Positions 27,398-35,381 of a stretch of 64,000 nucleotides of DNA are shown one piece after another (position 1 is the stretch's first letter; each line of letters starts with the position of its first letter). A program made the translations under genes and the position numbers. The notes beneath the pieces were generated by a model. That model was given only the letters and a program-made list of their open reading frames with translations. It was not told the origin of the DNA and made no database searches. The stretch is from JADGHE01 sp035716025 (GTDB taxonomy: Bacteria; Pseudomonadota; Alphaproteobacteria; Rhizobiales; Xanthobacteraceae), in assembly GCA_035716025.1 (NCBI GenBank), contig DASTKH010000047.1, forward strand, positions 1 through 64,000, written 5' to 3'.

Positions 27398-28387
27398 TCA
27401 GCCGAGCTTGATACCGGCCTCGCGGACGACCTTGCTCCACCGCTCCATTTCGGAAGCCACGAAGGCGCGGAATTCTTCGGGCGTGTTCGGGCGGAACTCG
27501 ACGTTGAGCTGCGTCAGCCGGTCGATGACGTCCGGCTGCTTGAGAGCCGCATTCAAGCCCTGGTTCAACTTGGCAATGATTGCAGGGGACACGCCGGCCG
27601 GCACGAACACGCCGTTCCATTCGTAGGCTTCGAAGCCGGGAAGCGTGTCGGAGACGGGCGGCAGGTCGGGCAGCGTGCCGAGTCGGCCACGCCCTGTATG
27701 CGCGATCGCCTTGATGGTGCCGGCCTTGACGAGGCCGACCGAGGAGGAGCCGTTCGAGAAGAAAAACTTCACTTGGCCGCTGACGAGATCGTTCAGCGCC
27801 GGGCCGCCGCCGCGATAGGGGACGTGAATAAGCTTCACACCGGTGCGGAAGCGGAACATTTCCATCGCAAGATGCTGCACGGTGCCGTTTCCCGATGAGG
27901 CCCAGGGCAGACCCTCAGGCGTTGCCTTGGCGACCGCGATGACGTCTTCGACGGTCTTGGCCGTCACGGCGTTGTTCACGACCAGAAGGTTGGCGACGAG
28001 CGAAGCGAGAAAGACCGGCTGGAAATCCTTGAGCGTGTCGTAGGGCAGTTTGGGATAGAGGAACGGATTCACCGAGAAGGCGGTCGCGTCGTAGAGAATC
28101 GTGTAGCCGTCGGGGTCCGCCTTGGCGGCGGCCGCCGCCCCGATGGTTCCGCCCGCGCCGCCCCGATTGTCGATCACGAACTGCTGGCCAAAGAGCTCAG
28201 AAAGCTTCGTGAAAAAGATGCGGCTCACCGTATCGGCACCCCCGCCCGGCGGATACGGCACGATCACCTTGACCGGCTTATTGGGATAATCGGCTGCCGC
28301 GCGGGCGCTGCGTGCGACGAAAGGCGCCGCCGCCAACGCGGCCGAGGCCGCAAGCCATGTCCGCCGCGAAAGGCGCAGTCCGTCCAT
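27398..28387 (-). CDS. TctC/Bug-type periplasmic solute receptor
   Basis: The product is 329 residues from the ATG at 28387, chosen because a perfect AGGAGG lies 6 nt upstream; a longer in-frame start would include that site. A twin-Arg-like n-region (LSRRTWLAASAALAAAP) begins the signal peptide, which ends around ARAAA. The mature part has KPVKVIVPYPPGGGADTVSR, IDNRGGAGGTIGAAA, SGNGTVQHLAMEMF and HVPYRGGGPALNDL, the standard Bug ligand-site blocks. No transporter membrane genes are adjacent. It stands alone between convergent M20 peptidase and divergent DUF1236 genes, so its ligand is unknown. Confidence 0.9.
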   Translation of the reverse strand: MDGLRLSRRTWLAASAALAAAPFVARSARAAADYPNKPVKVIVPYPPGGGADTVSRIFFTKLSELFGQQFVIDNRGGAGGTIGAAAAAKADPDGYTILYDATAFSVNPFLYPKLPYDTLKDFQPVFLASLVANLLVVNNAVTAKTVEDVIAVAKATPEGLPWASSGNGTVQHLAMEMFRFRTGVKLIHVPYRGGGPALNDLVSGQVKFFFSNGSSSVGLVKAGTIKAIAHTGRGRLGTLPDLPPVSDTLPGFEAYEWNGVFVPAGVSPAIIAKLNQGLNAALKQPDVIDRLTQLNVEFRPNTPEEFRAFVASEMERWSKVVREAGIKLG

Positions 28388-28454
28388 CGGTTCCTCCTTG
28401 GTTTTCATCATGTCTTGCCGCGTCCCGCACGGCCGAGCCAGCGCCGCGATCAAC

Positions 28455-28479
28455 GGAACCAAGCGGGAAAGGCGGTGTT
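28455..28479 (+). promoter_or_regulatory. Possible EcfG-type stress promoter of the DUF1236 gene
   Basis: GGAAC at 28455-28459, a 16-nt spacer and TGTT at 28476-28479 match the alphaproteobacterial general-stress consensus GGAAC-N16-CGTT except for one base. It lies about 45 nt before the ATG. Confidence 0.4.
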
Positions 28480-28524
28480 TCTCAGTCTAGCGCAAGGGGA
28501 GGTATTCGGCAGAGAGGACATCTC

Positions 28525-29259
28525 ATGAAGAAGCTTCTACTTGCAACCACTGCCGGCATCGCCCTTCTCGCCGGGACCCAGTTGGGGGCAGCCCAGCAAT
28601 CGCAGTCCGGCGGCGGGGCGCCGTCGGCCTCGCCCGGCGCGCCCTCCGGGGGCGGCGCAGGCGGCTCCATGCGGGAAGGCAGCGGATCCGGCGGCCAAGC
28701 GACCCCGGGAACGACAGGCCGCTCAGGCGCGGGTAGCAGCGCGCAGCAGACGCAACCCGGCGGACGCGAGGGTCGGGACGCCGCGGAGTCGCCGCGGCAA
28801 GGCAGTCCCTCGACAACGCAGCGCGAGCGCGACCGCAATCAGGGTCAGTCGACCCAGCGTGAGCGCGACCGCAACCAGGGTCAGTCGACCCAGCGTGAGC
28901 CGTCTCAACAGCGAGAGATGCAGCAGCAAGAGCGGTCGGGCCAAAACGGCGCTGGCCAGGGCCGGACGGGGCGCGGCGAAACCACCGGAGCGGCTCCTGC
29001 GAACGTAACCGTGAACACGGAGCAGCGGACCAAGATCAAACAGCACATCAGCGAGCTGCGGGTTGGCCGCGTGGATAACCCGAATTTCACGGTATCGGTC
29101 GGCAGCACGGTCCCCCGCTCGGTGACGCTGCATGCCCTGCCGCCATCGATCGTCGAGATTGTGCCGGCCTGGCGAAGCTACCGTTATGTGCTCGTGGAGG
29201 ACGAGATCGTCATCATCGATCCTGCGACCTTCCGCATCGTGGCGGTGATCGAAGCCTGA
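28525..29259 (+). CDS. Secreted DUF1236 protein with Gln/Arg-rich repeats
   Basis: The product is 244 residues. Residues 1-23 are a signal peptide (KKLLLATTAGIALLAGTQLGAA). A long low-complexity part follows, rich in Gly/Ser/Gln/Arg, and includes two copies of QRERDRNQGQST plus a partial third. Residues 158-244 form the DUF1236 domain, ending YRYVLVEDEIVIIDPATFRIVAVIEA, which is typical of Hyphomicrobiales periplasmic proteins. The function is unknown, and a link to envelope stress is only suggested by the possible EcfG promoter. The ATG follows AGAGAGGA. It is divergent from the TctC gene. Confidence 0.85.
   Translation: MKKLLLATTAGIALLAGTQLGAAQQSQSGGGAPSASPGAPSGGGAGGSMREGSGSGGQATPGTTGRSGAGSSAQQTQPGGREGRDAAESPRQGSPSTTQRERDRNQGQSTQRERDRNQGQSTQREPSQQREMQQQERSGQNGAGQGRTGRGETTGAAPANVTVNTEQRTKIKQHISELRVGRVDNPNFTVSVGSTVPRSVTLHALPPSIVEIVPAWRSYRYVLVEDEIVIIDPATFRIVAVIEA
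28819..28902 (+). repeat. 36-bp tandem repeat inside the DUF1236 gene
   Basis: Units at 28819-28854 and 28855-28890 differ at two positions, and a partial third unit runs to 28902. Each unit encodes QRERDRNQGQST in frame, so copy number can vary without breaking the gene. Confidence 0.85.
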
Positions 29260-29292
29260 CGCGGTCTCCGCGGGTCCAAGATTGCCCAAAAC

Positions 29293-29319
29293 TGCCGTGC
29301 CCCGCCCGCGGGGCCGGCA
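29293..29319. terminator. Hairpin between convergent DUF1236 and MBL genes
   Basis: GCCCCG-CCCG-CGGGGC forms the inner stem at 29299-29314, and TGCC/GGCA extend it outward past a mismatch. It lies 34 nt after the DUF1236 stop. Confidence 0.5.
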
Positions 29320-29354
29320 ATTCCTTTTGGCGGGCGGCCGGCGCCGCGGGCGCC

Positions 29355-30203
29355 TCAGTCCACCGTCTCGGCGACGGGGCCGGACTTTCCGAACGTCACG
29401 TCATTGGTCCCGCGCTCGGCTGTCTTGGCGCCGAACAGGAGGCCGTCCTTGACCTTTGGCATGGTCGCGGCGACGTCGCTGATGACGAGGCCGTGCGTCG
29501 GCGCGACCGTCTTCACCTGAAGCTTTTCGACGAGCTGATCGAGCCGGTCGCAGTAATTGCGCATATCGGCGAACTTCGTCCAGAACAACGCAAGGTCGGC
29601 GAAGACCGCGGTCGTGTCTTCAAGGTCGAGCGTGGTGGCCTCCTCGGCAAACAGACCGCAATGGCCGTCCTCGTGATAATGGCTGTAGGCGAAGCCGTCG
29701 CCCGGAAACAGCACCCGGTCACGCGTCTCGAAACCCCACCAGGTCGTGCGCATGTCGCGAATCACCGGCTCCACCACGAGGAAGCTGCGGCCGCCGAGGT
29801 CGATCACATCCCCCTCCTTCATCGACCACAGGCGCTGTTCGTATTGCGGAAAGGCGAGGTGGTAGTCGCTGACGTCGCCGCAAAGCACCGCTTGCGGATA
29901 CCGCAACAGCACGCGCCCGAGCCCGCCGGAATGCGGCGTCTCCTGGTGAGTGATAAACAGATATTTGAGCGGCGGCCTGCCGGCGAGCAGCGTTTCGAGC
30001 TGCTTCTCGATGATCGGGAAGTCCTTCGGGTGACCGGTCTCGACCAGCATCGAGGCGGTTTCGCCGATGATGAGAAAGGCCGCATTGTAGGCGTGGTAGA
30101 TCTTACCCTGCTGGCGCTGCTCCAGACATTCGCCCAGCCAGAAGATGTCCGGAGCGATTTCGCGCGGCAGCGGATTGGGACGGGCGAGCGTGGACTGGAC
30201 CAT
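29355..30203 (-). CDS. MBL-fold protein, flavodiiron-like metal site
   Basis: The product is 282 residues. Instead of HxHxDH it has H86-x-E88-x-x-H91 (THQETPHSGG), then D169 (LFPGDGF) and H237 (APTHGLV). This is close to the flavodiiron/oxygen-sensing H-x-E-x-D-H set but has Pro at the usual Asp and no obvious middle His. There is no flavodoxin domain. It is second in a two-gene unit, 5 nt after a related MBL protein that has lost most ligands, suggesting a heteromer. Function is unknown; oxygen or NO handling is an inference from the ligand pattern, and a hydrolase role is the alternative. Confidence 0.8.
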   Translation of the reverse strand: MVQSTLARPNPLPREIAPDIFWLGECLEQRQQGKIYHAYNAAFLIIGETASMLVETGHPKDFPIIEKQLETLLAGRPPLKYLFITHQETPHSGGLGRVLLRYPQAVLCGDVSDYHLAFPQYEQRLWSMKEGDVIDLGGRSFLVVEPVIRDMRTTWWGFETRDRVLFPGDGFAYSHYHEDGHCGLFAEEATTLDLEDTTAVFADLALFWTKFADMRNYCDRLDQLVEKLQVKTVAPTHGLVISDVAATMPKVKDGLLFGAKTAERGTNDVTFGKSGPVAETVD

Positions 30204-30208
30204 TCGCG

Positions 30209-31093
30209 TTACCTTTCCTCGTCGCGGTCGACATAGCGGGATGTGGCGACGCTCTTGTCGAGCGAGCGCAACGCCTCGTCGAGCAGCTTGTAGTGGCGGG
30301 CGACCGTCTCGCGGCCGCGCAGGATGCAGCCGTAGCCGGGGGCCAGCGTCTCGATATCGTGCCTGTCGAAAATCCTGTCGATGCCGGCCCGGAGCTTCGT
30401 GGTGTCGACCCCTTCGAGCCACCAATAGCGCGTGTTGAGCAGGAACGAGCGCACATGCGCGACATCGGTCGGGTCTTCGTCGCCGTCCTCGATGATCCAG
30501 GGTCCGTCCGGACGGTCGCGCCAAGTGTGGGTGAACATGTCGGAGGTGAACAGCGTCTTCGACGCCGCATCATAGATCCACCGCGTCGCAATGAGCCGGA
30601 TCGGCGCTTGGTAGACCGTCACCGGCCGGCCGAGCGCACCGATCGGGATCGTCTCTTCGCGGCTCACCGCCGTGATCTTGAGATGCTGCAGCGTGTCCTG
30701 TCCCTGGTCGGAGCCGGCCCCGAAATCGAACCAGAGAGCGGCATCCGGGTTGGCCGTGAAGCACTCCTTCACGTTGAAATAGGCGGTAAACGGCTCGACA
30801 TTTTGGATCGACATGAATTCGTTGAGACGCAGCGGCAGCAGGGACAGCGGCCGCTCCCGCCCGATCAACGTTTCGATCTGGGCCCGCAGCACGGGCTCGT
30901 GGCCGCCGAAGCCGGTGTCGATCAGCCAGGCGGCGTCGGGCTGCGTCAAGAGGAAGCAATTGGACACCGAATAGCCGCGCGCCCGCGCGGGATAGGAGCT
31001 GACCCGGCCGTCCAGTTCGAAGGTGTTCTGCAGGGCGTAGACCTTGTCCTCAGCGAGCGCGAGCGTCTGACTTCGGGAAATCTGGTCGAGCAC
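30209..31093 (-). CDS. MBL-fold protein with degenerate metal site
   Basis: The product is 294 residues from GTG 31093, supported by AGAGG 8 nt upstream and by the start of homology (LDQISRSQTLALAEDKVYAL). The MBL fold is recognisable from NCFLLTQPDAAWLIDTGFGG (45-64), LFTSDMFTHTW (D185) and the C-terminal ETLAPGYGCILRG. At the position of the HxExxH motif it has LRLNEFMSI (Glu92 only), and the PTHG His is replaced by PGYG. It probably binds no dinuclear metal centre and may be a structural partner of the MBL protein encoded 5 nt downstream. It diverges from the ABM gene. Confidence 0.75.
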   Translation of the reverse strand: MLDQISRSQTLALAEDKVYALQNTFELDGRVSSYPARARGYSVSNCFLLTQPDAAWLIDTGFGGHEPVLRAQIETLIGRERPLSLLPLRLNEFMSIQNVEPFTAYFNVKECFTANPDAALWFDFGAGSDQGQDTLQHLKITAVSREETIPIGALGRPVTVYQAPIRLIATRWIYDAASKTLFTSDMFTHTWRDRPDGPWIIEDGDEDPTDVAHVRSFLLNTRYWWLEGVDTTKLRAGIDRIFDRHDIETLAPGYGCILRGRETVARHYKLLDEALRSLDKSVATSRYVDRDEER

Positions 31094-31264
31094 GAATGGT
31101 CCTCTCGCAAGGGGGCCCGGCGGCCTGGGGGCGGCGGAACCTATCGGGTTTCGGGGCGAATTGATAGCGCGCGCCGCGCGTGCCACTAATCCCGTTGCTG
31201 AATAGCTGGCCGCCGTGTTCAAGGCGAGGGCCGGCCGCGACCAATTGCTATGAAGGAAAGTCAT

Positions 31265-31564
31265 ATGTTTCTGGAAATCGCCCAGATCGAGGTGAAACCC
31301 GGCATGGAAGCTGAATTCGAGGCCGCGGTGGCCAAGGCGGAACCGCTGTTTCGGCGCGCCGGAGGCTGCAAGGGCTTCGAACTGCAGCGCTCGGTCGAAA
31401 AACCATCCCGCTACCGGCTGTTCGTGCGCTGGGAAACCGTCGAAGCCCACACCGTGGACTTTCGCGGCAGTCCCGATTTCCAGACCTGGCGCGGCCTCGT
31501 CGGCCATTGCTTCGCGGCGCCGCCCGAGGTGGAGCACACCCGCAAGGTGGTCGAGGGGTTTTGA
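31265..31564 (+). CDS. ABM-fold monooxygenase-like protein (antibiotic biosynthesis monooxygenase family)
   Basis: The product is 99 residues, the size of a single ABM/dimeric alpha-beta-barrel unit. It shows LEIAQIEVKPGMEAEFEAAVAKAEPLF, GCKGFELQRSVEKPSRYRLFVRWETVEAH and SPDFQTWRGLV. The ATG at 31265 has AAGGA about 7 nt upstream; an ATG at 31250 would place that site inside the gene. Members are small quinol or heme-modifying oxygenases or stress proteins; no catalytic residue identifies this one. It is divergent from the MBL pair and could belong to the same physiological unit. Confidence 0.82.
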   Translation: MFLEIAQIEVKPGMEAEFEAAVAKAEPLFRRAGGCKGFELQRSVEKPSRYRLFVRWETVEAHTVDFRGSPDFQTWRGLVGHCFAAPPEVEHTRKVVEGF

Positions 31565-31607
31565 GCGGGGCCGTTTCCCCACGGAGCACGAGCACCGAGC
31601 AGCCGCG

Positions 31608-31630
31608 CGGGCCCTTAAAAAGGCCCGTTT
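31608..31630 (+). terminator. Terminator after the ABM gene
   Basis: CGGGCC-N8-GGCCCG is a 6-bp stem followed by TTT, 43 nt past the stop. A second hairpin (GGTC-CCCT-tgc-AGGG with GACC) follows at about 31633-31653, so the convergent LprI-like gene may share it. Confidence 0.55.
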
Positions 31631-31669
31631 CCGGTCCCCTTGCAGGGGAGACCGTCCCAGGCCCCGCGG

Positions 31670-32053
31670 CTATGGGGGGTTCATCTTGCCGTTCAATTCC
31701 TGATAGCGCAGCTGCGTCATGGCTCTGAGGCATTCGGCGGCCTCGACGCTCGCGATGGTGCCTTCGCCTGCGGCATAAAAGCCGCAGTTTGCGTCGCGAT
31801 ACTGGACCCACAGCCGCTGCGCGGCCCGAAGGCGCTCCCGCTGTTCCGGCGCCACGCGCCCGATCAGTTGCTGATAGGTCCGGTTGAGGAGCCGGTCCCA
31901 GTGGGCGGTGCGCTCTTTCACGCAGTCGACGAGCTGAGCCGTCGGCTTGTCCGCGCATGGCTGAAAGTCCGCCCCGTACCATCCGCTTTCCGCAGCCGGC
32001 GCCGCAGGGGCGGCAAGGAGCGCAGGAAACAGGAGTGCGATCGTCCTCTGCAT
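31670..32053 (-). CDS. LprI-family lysozyme-inhibitor-like protein (DUF1311)
   Basis: The product is 127 residues with a signal peptide (residues 1-20, ending APAAPAAE). The mature domain has four cysteines, in FQPCADKPT, LVDCVKER, DANCGFY and AAECLRAM, spaced as in LprI/DUF1311 proteins, and the core helix LNRTYQQLIGRVAPEQRERLRAAQRLWVQYRD. The family includes periplasmic inhibitors of host or competitor lysozyme. ATG 32053 is preferred over GTG 32059 because GGAGG lies at the right distance only for the ATG. It is monocistronic. Confidence 0.85.
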   Translation of the reverse strand: MQRTIALLFPALLAAPAAPAAESGWYGADFQPCADKPTAQLVDCVKERTAHWDRLLNRTYQQLIGRVAPEQRERLRAAQRLWVQYRDANCGFYAAGEGTIASVEAAECLRAMTQLRYQELNGKMNPP

Positions 32054-32373
32054 GGCCACCTCCGTCGCGGACGCGCGCTCAAGCCCCGGGGTTTCCTCCG
32101 CTGGATCTGCTTATTCATGCGCGGCGACCAACGAACATCGCTGTGCATTCGGCCACCGAGCGCGCTCGAACGATGCCGCGGGTCGCGCATCGATACGACC
32201 ATCCAATTAATGAAACAACCGTGCAGAAAACCTCAGAAATCCGCGGAATATCCGCCGCGCTCACCCGTCCCCGCGCGACGGCGGGGACGAAGGTTCCCGA
32301 TTCCCGCTCGTCCGGAATCACCCGGTGCGTATCGGCGCGATCCGCCTGCCGCTCTTCCGGACCCCTCGTGGCG
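32054..32373. other. 320-nt gap between LprI-like and DUF1554-like genes
   Basis: No gene was recognised here. An AT-richer patch at about 32205-32240 could hold the minus-strand promoter of the LprI-like gene, though no clean -35/-10 pair was seen. A perfect 8-bp hairpin (32267-32288, GTCCCCGC-GCGACG-GCGGGGAC) lies about 85 nt past the stop of the upstream DUF1554-like gene and may end its message. Confidence 0.5.
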
Positions 32374-33054
32374 TCAATTCGCCGCGAAGCAGTAGAACAG
32401 ACCGTTGCCTCCGGTGCTGCGCAGATCGGCCTGCGAGCAGCCGCCGTCATTGCCGCGCGAGGGATGCGAGGAGTTCCAGGACTTCTGTGGGGGATCATCC
32501 CGCAGGCCCTGCCGGTCGTGGTGCCCCACCATCACGGCGCCCTGCGTGCTGCTCGTATAGTTCCGGCATGTTCTGTCCTGATCGGGCGGGAACGCCGTGC
32601 CGTCCGCCTGCGAGCCGGTCAGAATGTCGTGCATATTGGGCTGGTCGCCACGACCGTTGATCGGCGTGCCCCTTTCGCTCAGGGCCGTCTGCTTGTTGAT
32701 CTTGTTGTTCTCGCTGTGGAGGTCGGCGACGCTGGTGGCGATAACCTCGCCCTTGGCGTTCTTCCACGGCCCGCTGCCGATGCGGTCTCGCGCGTTGACC
32801 GCCTGCGCCCCGCCGATCGCCTGAGTGGAGAGATAGGCGCGCCAGGTCTTGCTGCCCGCCCCGACTGCGGCAGCGAGCCTTTGGCAATGGGCGTCCGCAC
32901 CCGCGAGGCCGCCGAGATCGCCTCCCTTCCCCGGCCCTTCGCTGGTCACGAAGAAGCTCATGTCGGGCGCGGCCTGAGCCCAGGCGCCGGTTTCCGGCGC
33001 GGCGCACAATGAGGCCGCGATCGCGCAGACGGCCCACGGCATTTTGTGGTTCAT
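32374..33054 (-). CDS. Secreted DUF1554-like (lectin-type) protein
   Basis: The product is 226 residues with a signal peptide (residues 1-27, ending AWAQA). The mature part begins MSFFVTSEGPGKGGDLGGLAGADAH, followed by CQRLAAAVGAGSKTWRAYLST, a pattern shared with DUF1554/endostatin-like lectin folds in which a secreted protein presents a C-type-lectin-like surface. Cysteines occur in HCQRL, RTCRNY, GGCSQ and FYCFAAN. The ATG has GGGAGG 6 nt upstream. It is divergent from the MetE-like gene. A carbohydrate-binding role is possible but untested. Confidence 0.72.
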   Translation of the reverse strand: MNHKMPWAVCAIAASLCAAPETGAWAQAAPDMSFFVTSEGPGKGGDLGGLAGADAHCQRLAAAVGAGSKTWRAYLSTQAIGGAQAVNARDRIGSGPWKNAKGEVIATSVADLHSENNKINKQTALSERGTPINGRGDQPNMHDILTGSQADGTAFPPDQDRTCRNYTSSTQGAVMVGHHDRQGLRDDPPQKSWNSSHPSRGNDGGCSQADLRSTGGNGLFYCFAAN

Positions 33055-33194
33055 GGAAATCCTCCCGTGCATTATGAGGCTCGTGGCGCGGCGGCACCAT
33101 CGCCGGCCCCGCCAGTAAACACACCGCCTGTCCAGAAATTCCGCGGCGCGCGGCCGCGACACATGGGCGCGCCGGTCAGACCCGCGAGGACGCC

Positions 33195-34349
33195 ATGAAG
33201 CGCAGCACCAATAGGATCCTCACCACACACACCGGCAGCCTGCCGCGGCCGCAACAGGTGATCGAGCGCCTGTTCGCGCAGCAGAAGAACCCGACGGCGC
33301 ACGATCCCGAATTCGACCGCGCCGTGGACGCCGCGGTGGCGGACGTGGTCGCCAAGCAGGTTGAGGCGGGAATCGACGTCATCAACGACGGCGAGCAAGG
33401 CCGGCCCGACTACACCGTCCACGTCAAAGACCGGCTCACCGGCTTCGAGGGCGAAAGCGCGCCCCCGCTCGGCACCGGCGAGCCGGAGTTTCCCGAGCTC
33501 GCCCAGCTTCTTGCGCAATTCGCCTCGCCCTTCCAACACCGTCCCGCCTGCTCCGGGCCCGTGGCATGGAAGGATTTTGCCGCCGCCGAGGCCGACATCC
33601 ACCGTGCACGGCGCGCGATGCAGGGCGCGAAAGCGGAGGAATTCTTCTTCACGTCCCCCTCACCCGGCCAGATCGGCCGCTACCTCAAGAACGCCTACTA
33701 CAAGACCGAAGAGGAATATCTCTTCGCGCTCGCCGGCGTCATGGCGCGCGAATACAAGGCGATCGTGGATGCCGGGTTCATCCTCCAGCTCGACTGCCCG
33801 GACCTCGCGCTCAGCCGTCATACGGTGTTCGCGCATCTTTCTCTCGCCGATTTCCGCAAGGAGATCGCGATGCATGTCGAGGCGCTCAACCATGCGATCC
33901 GCGACATCCCGGCCGACCGCATGCGCATGCATATCTGCTGGGGCTCGACGCTCGGCCCGCACCATACCGACGTGCCGATCAAGGACATCATTGACATCGT
34001 GCTGCAGGCCAAGCCGATGGCGGTATCGTTCCCCGGCGCCAATCCGCGCCATGAACACGAGTGGAAGGTCTGGCGGGAGGTCAAACTGCCGGACGGCAAG
34101 ATGATCATTCCCGGGGTGATCGATTCGACCTCGAATTTCGTCGAGCATCCCGAAGTCGTATGCGACCGCATCCTGAATTATGCGAGTGTCGTCGGGCGAG
34201 AGAACATGATCGCGGGTGTCGACTGCGGCTTCGGCACCTTTGCGGGCCGCGTGCAAGTGGATAGCAAGATCGTGTGGATGAAGCTCGCCGCACTCGCCGA
34301 AGGCGCCGCGCTCGCGACCAAGGAGCTATGGGGCCGCGCGGCGGCTTGA
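33195..34349 (+). CDS. MetE C-terminal-like, cobalamin-independent methyltransferase family protein
   Basis: The product is 384 residues, a single UROD/MetE-C barrel, about half the length of full MetE. It opens ILTTHTGSLPRPQ, has GIDVINDGEQGR, and carries the zinc ligands as RMHICWGS (His and Cys) and AGVDCGFGT (Cys). Family members include methionine synthase II-like proteins and epoxyalkane:CoM transferases, so a thiol alkylation is expected; the substrate may not be homocysteine because the N-terminal folate half is missing. No riboswitch was recognised upstream. It precedes an aldo/keto reductase on the same strand. Confidence 0.83.
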   Translation: MKRSTNRILTTHTGSLPRPQQVIERLFAQQKNPTAHDPEFDRAVDAAVADVVAKQVEAGIDVINDGEQGRPDYTVHVKDRLTGFEGESAPPLGTGEPEFPELAQLLAQFASPFQHRPACSGPVAWKDFAAAEADIHRARRAMQGAKAEEFFFTSPSPGQIGRYLKNAYYKTEEEYLFALAGVMAREYKAIVDAGFILQLDCPDLALSRHTVFAHLSLADFRKEIAMHVEALNHAIRDIPADRMRMHICWGSTLGPHHTDVPIKDIIDIVLQAKPMAVSFPGANPRHEHEWKVWREVKLPDGKMIIPGVIDSTSNFVEHPEVVCDRILNYASVVGRENMIAGVDCGFGTFAGRVQVDSKIVWMKLAALAEGAALATKELWGRAAA

Positions 34350-34386
34350 GCCGCGACCCCCAGCGCGAACGTCGTGCGTCATTTGC

Positions 34387-34401
34387 CTTCGGTGGCCGAA
34401 G
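34387..34401 (+). terminator. Short hairpin after the MetE-like gene
   Basis: CTTCGG-TGG-CCGAAG is a perfect 6-bp stem 37 nt past the stop, without a T-run. It could be a weak terminator or part of the aldo/keto reductase leader. Confidence 0.3.
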
Positions 34402-34449
34402 CGCGCGCGAGCGTCTATATTTGCGGCGGGGCGATCGAGGACGGCCCGC

Positions 34450-35367
34450 ATGGATGCGACGCGCAGAGCGGTGGTCCACGGCGTCATGGCCGCTGCGGCC
34501 ACCGCAGCTCTCCCAGTTATCGGACGAGCGCAAGAACGCTGCCCGACGATGCGGCGGATCCCGGCGAGCGGCGAGCCGGTACCCGCAATCGGGCTCGGCA
34601 CCTGGATCACCTTCAATGTGGGACGCGATCGCGAGCTGTTGGACGAATGCGCTGCCGTGATGGCGGCCTTTTTCGAGGCGGGTGGCAGAATGATCGACTC
34701 CTCGCCGATGTACGGCTCTTCGCAACCGACGATCGGCTATGGCCTCAAGAAGCTCGGCTTTCCGCGCCAACTGTTCGCCGCCGACAAGGTATGGATCTCG
34801 AACCCCGCCGGCGGGCCGGCACAGATCGAGCAGTCGCGCGCGCATTGGGGCGTGCCCCGCATCGATCTCCTGCAGGTGCATAACCTCCTCTCGTGGGAGC
34901 GCCACCTACCCACCCTCATCGACATGAAGCTCGACGGGAGGACGCGCTATGTCGGCGTCACCACGTCGGAAGGCCGGCGGCACCGGGAACTCGAAAAGAT
35001 CATGACGAGCCATCAGCTCGATTTCGTGCAGGTGACATACAACGTGTTGGATCGCGAGGTGGAGGATCGCATTCTGCCGCTGGCGCAGGCGCGGGCGATC
35101 GGCGTCATCGTCAATCGACCCTTCCGTCAAGGCGATTTGATCAGGCAGATCGGCCGCCGGCCGTTGCCGCCCTGGGCCGCGGAGATCGGCGCCAAGAGCT
35201 GGGCGCAGTTCCTGCTGAAGTTCATCATCTCACACCCCGCCGTCACGTGCGCGATTCCCGCGACCACGCGCGTCGACCATGTGCGCGAAAACATGGAGGC
35301 TGCGCGCGGGCCCCTCCCCGACGAGCCGCTGCGCCGGCGCATGGCGGACTATGTCAGGAGCCTCTGA
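34450..35367 (+). CDS. Aldo/keto reductase with Tat-like signal
   Basis: The product is 305 residues. It starts with an Arg-Arg signal-like segment (ATRRAVVHGVMAAAATAALP) suggesting Tat export. The AKR barrel follows, with the tetrad Asp/Tyr in MIDSSPMYGSSQ, Lys in AADKVW and His in LLQVHN, so the enzyme should be active. The C-terminal NADP region is less clear (AIPATTRVDHVREN is present). Exported AKRs of this build occur in proteobacteria, though a periplasmic nicotinamide enzyme is unusual. It is followed after 14 nt by a DUF6064 membrane protein. Confidence 0.83.
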   Translation: MDATRRAVVHGVMAAAATAALPVIGRAQERCPTMRRIPASGEPVPAIGLGTWITFNVGRDRELLDECAAVMAAFFEAGGRMIDSSPMYGSSQPTIGYGLKKLGFPRQLFAADKVWISNPAGGPAQIEQSRAHWGVPRIDLLQVHNLLSWERHLPTLIDMKLDGRTRYVGVTTSEGRRHRELEKIMTSHQLDFVQVTYNVLDREVEDRILPLAQARAIGVIVNRPFRQGDLIRQIGRRPLPPWAAEIGAKSWAQFLLKFIISHPAVTCAIPATTRVDHVRENMEAARGPLPDEPLRRRMADYVRSL

Positions 35368-35381
35368 GGTTTAGGGCGGCG

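Noticed and set aside
33055..33194. A possible SAM or cobalamin riboswitch before the MetE-like gene
   Set aside because: No conserved core was recognised; the 140-nt divergent spacer shows only GC-rich self-complementarity.
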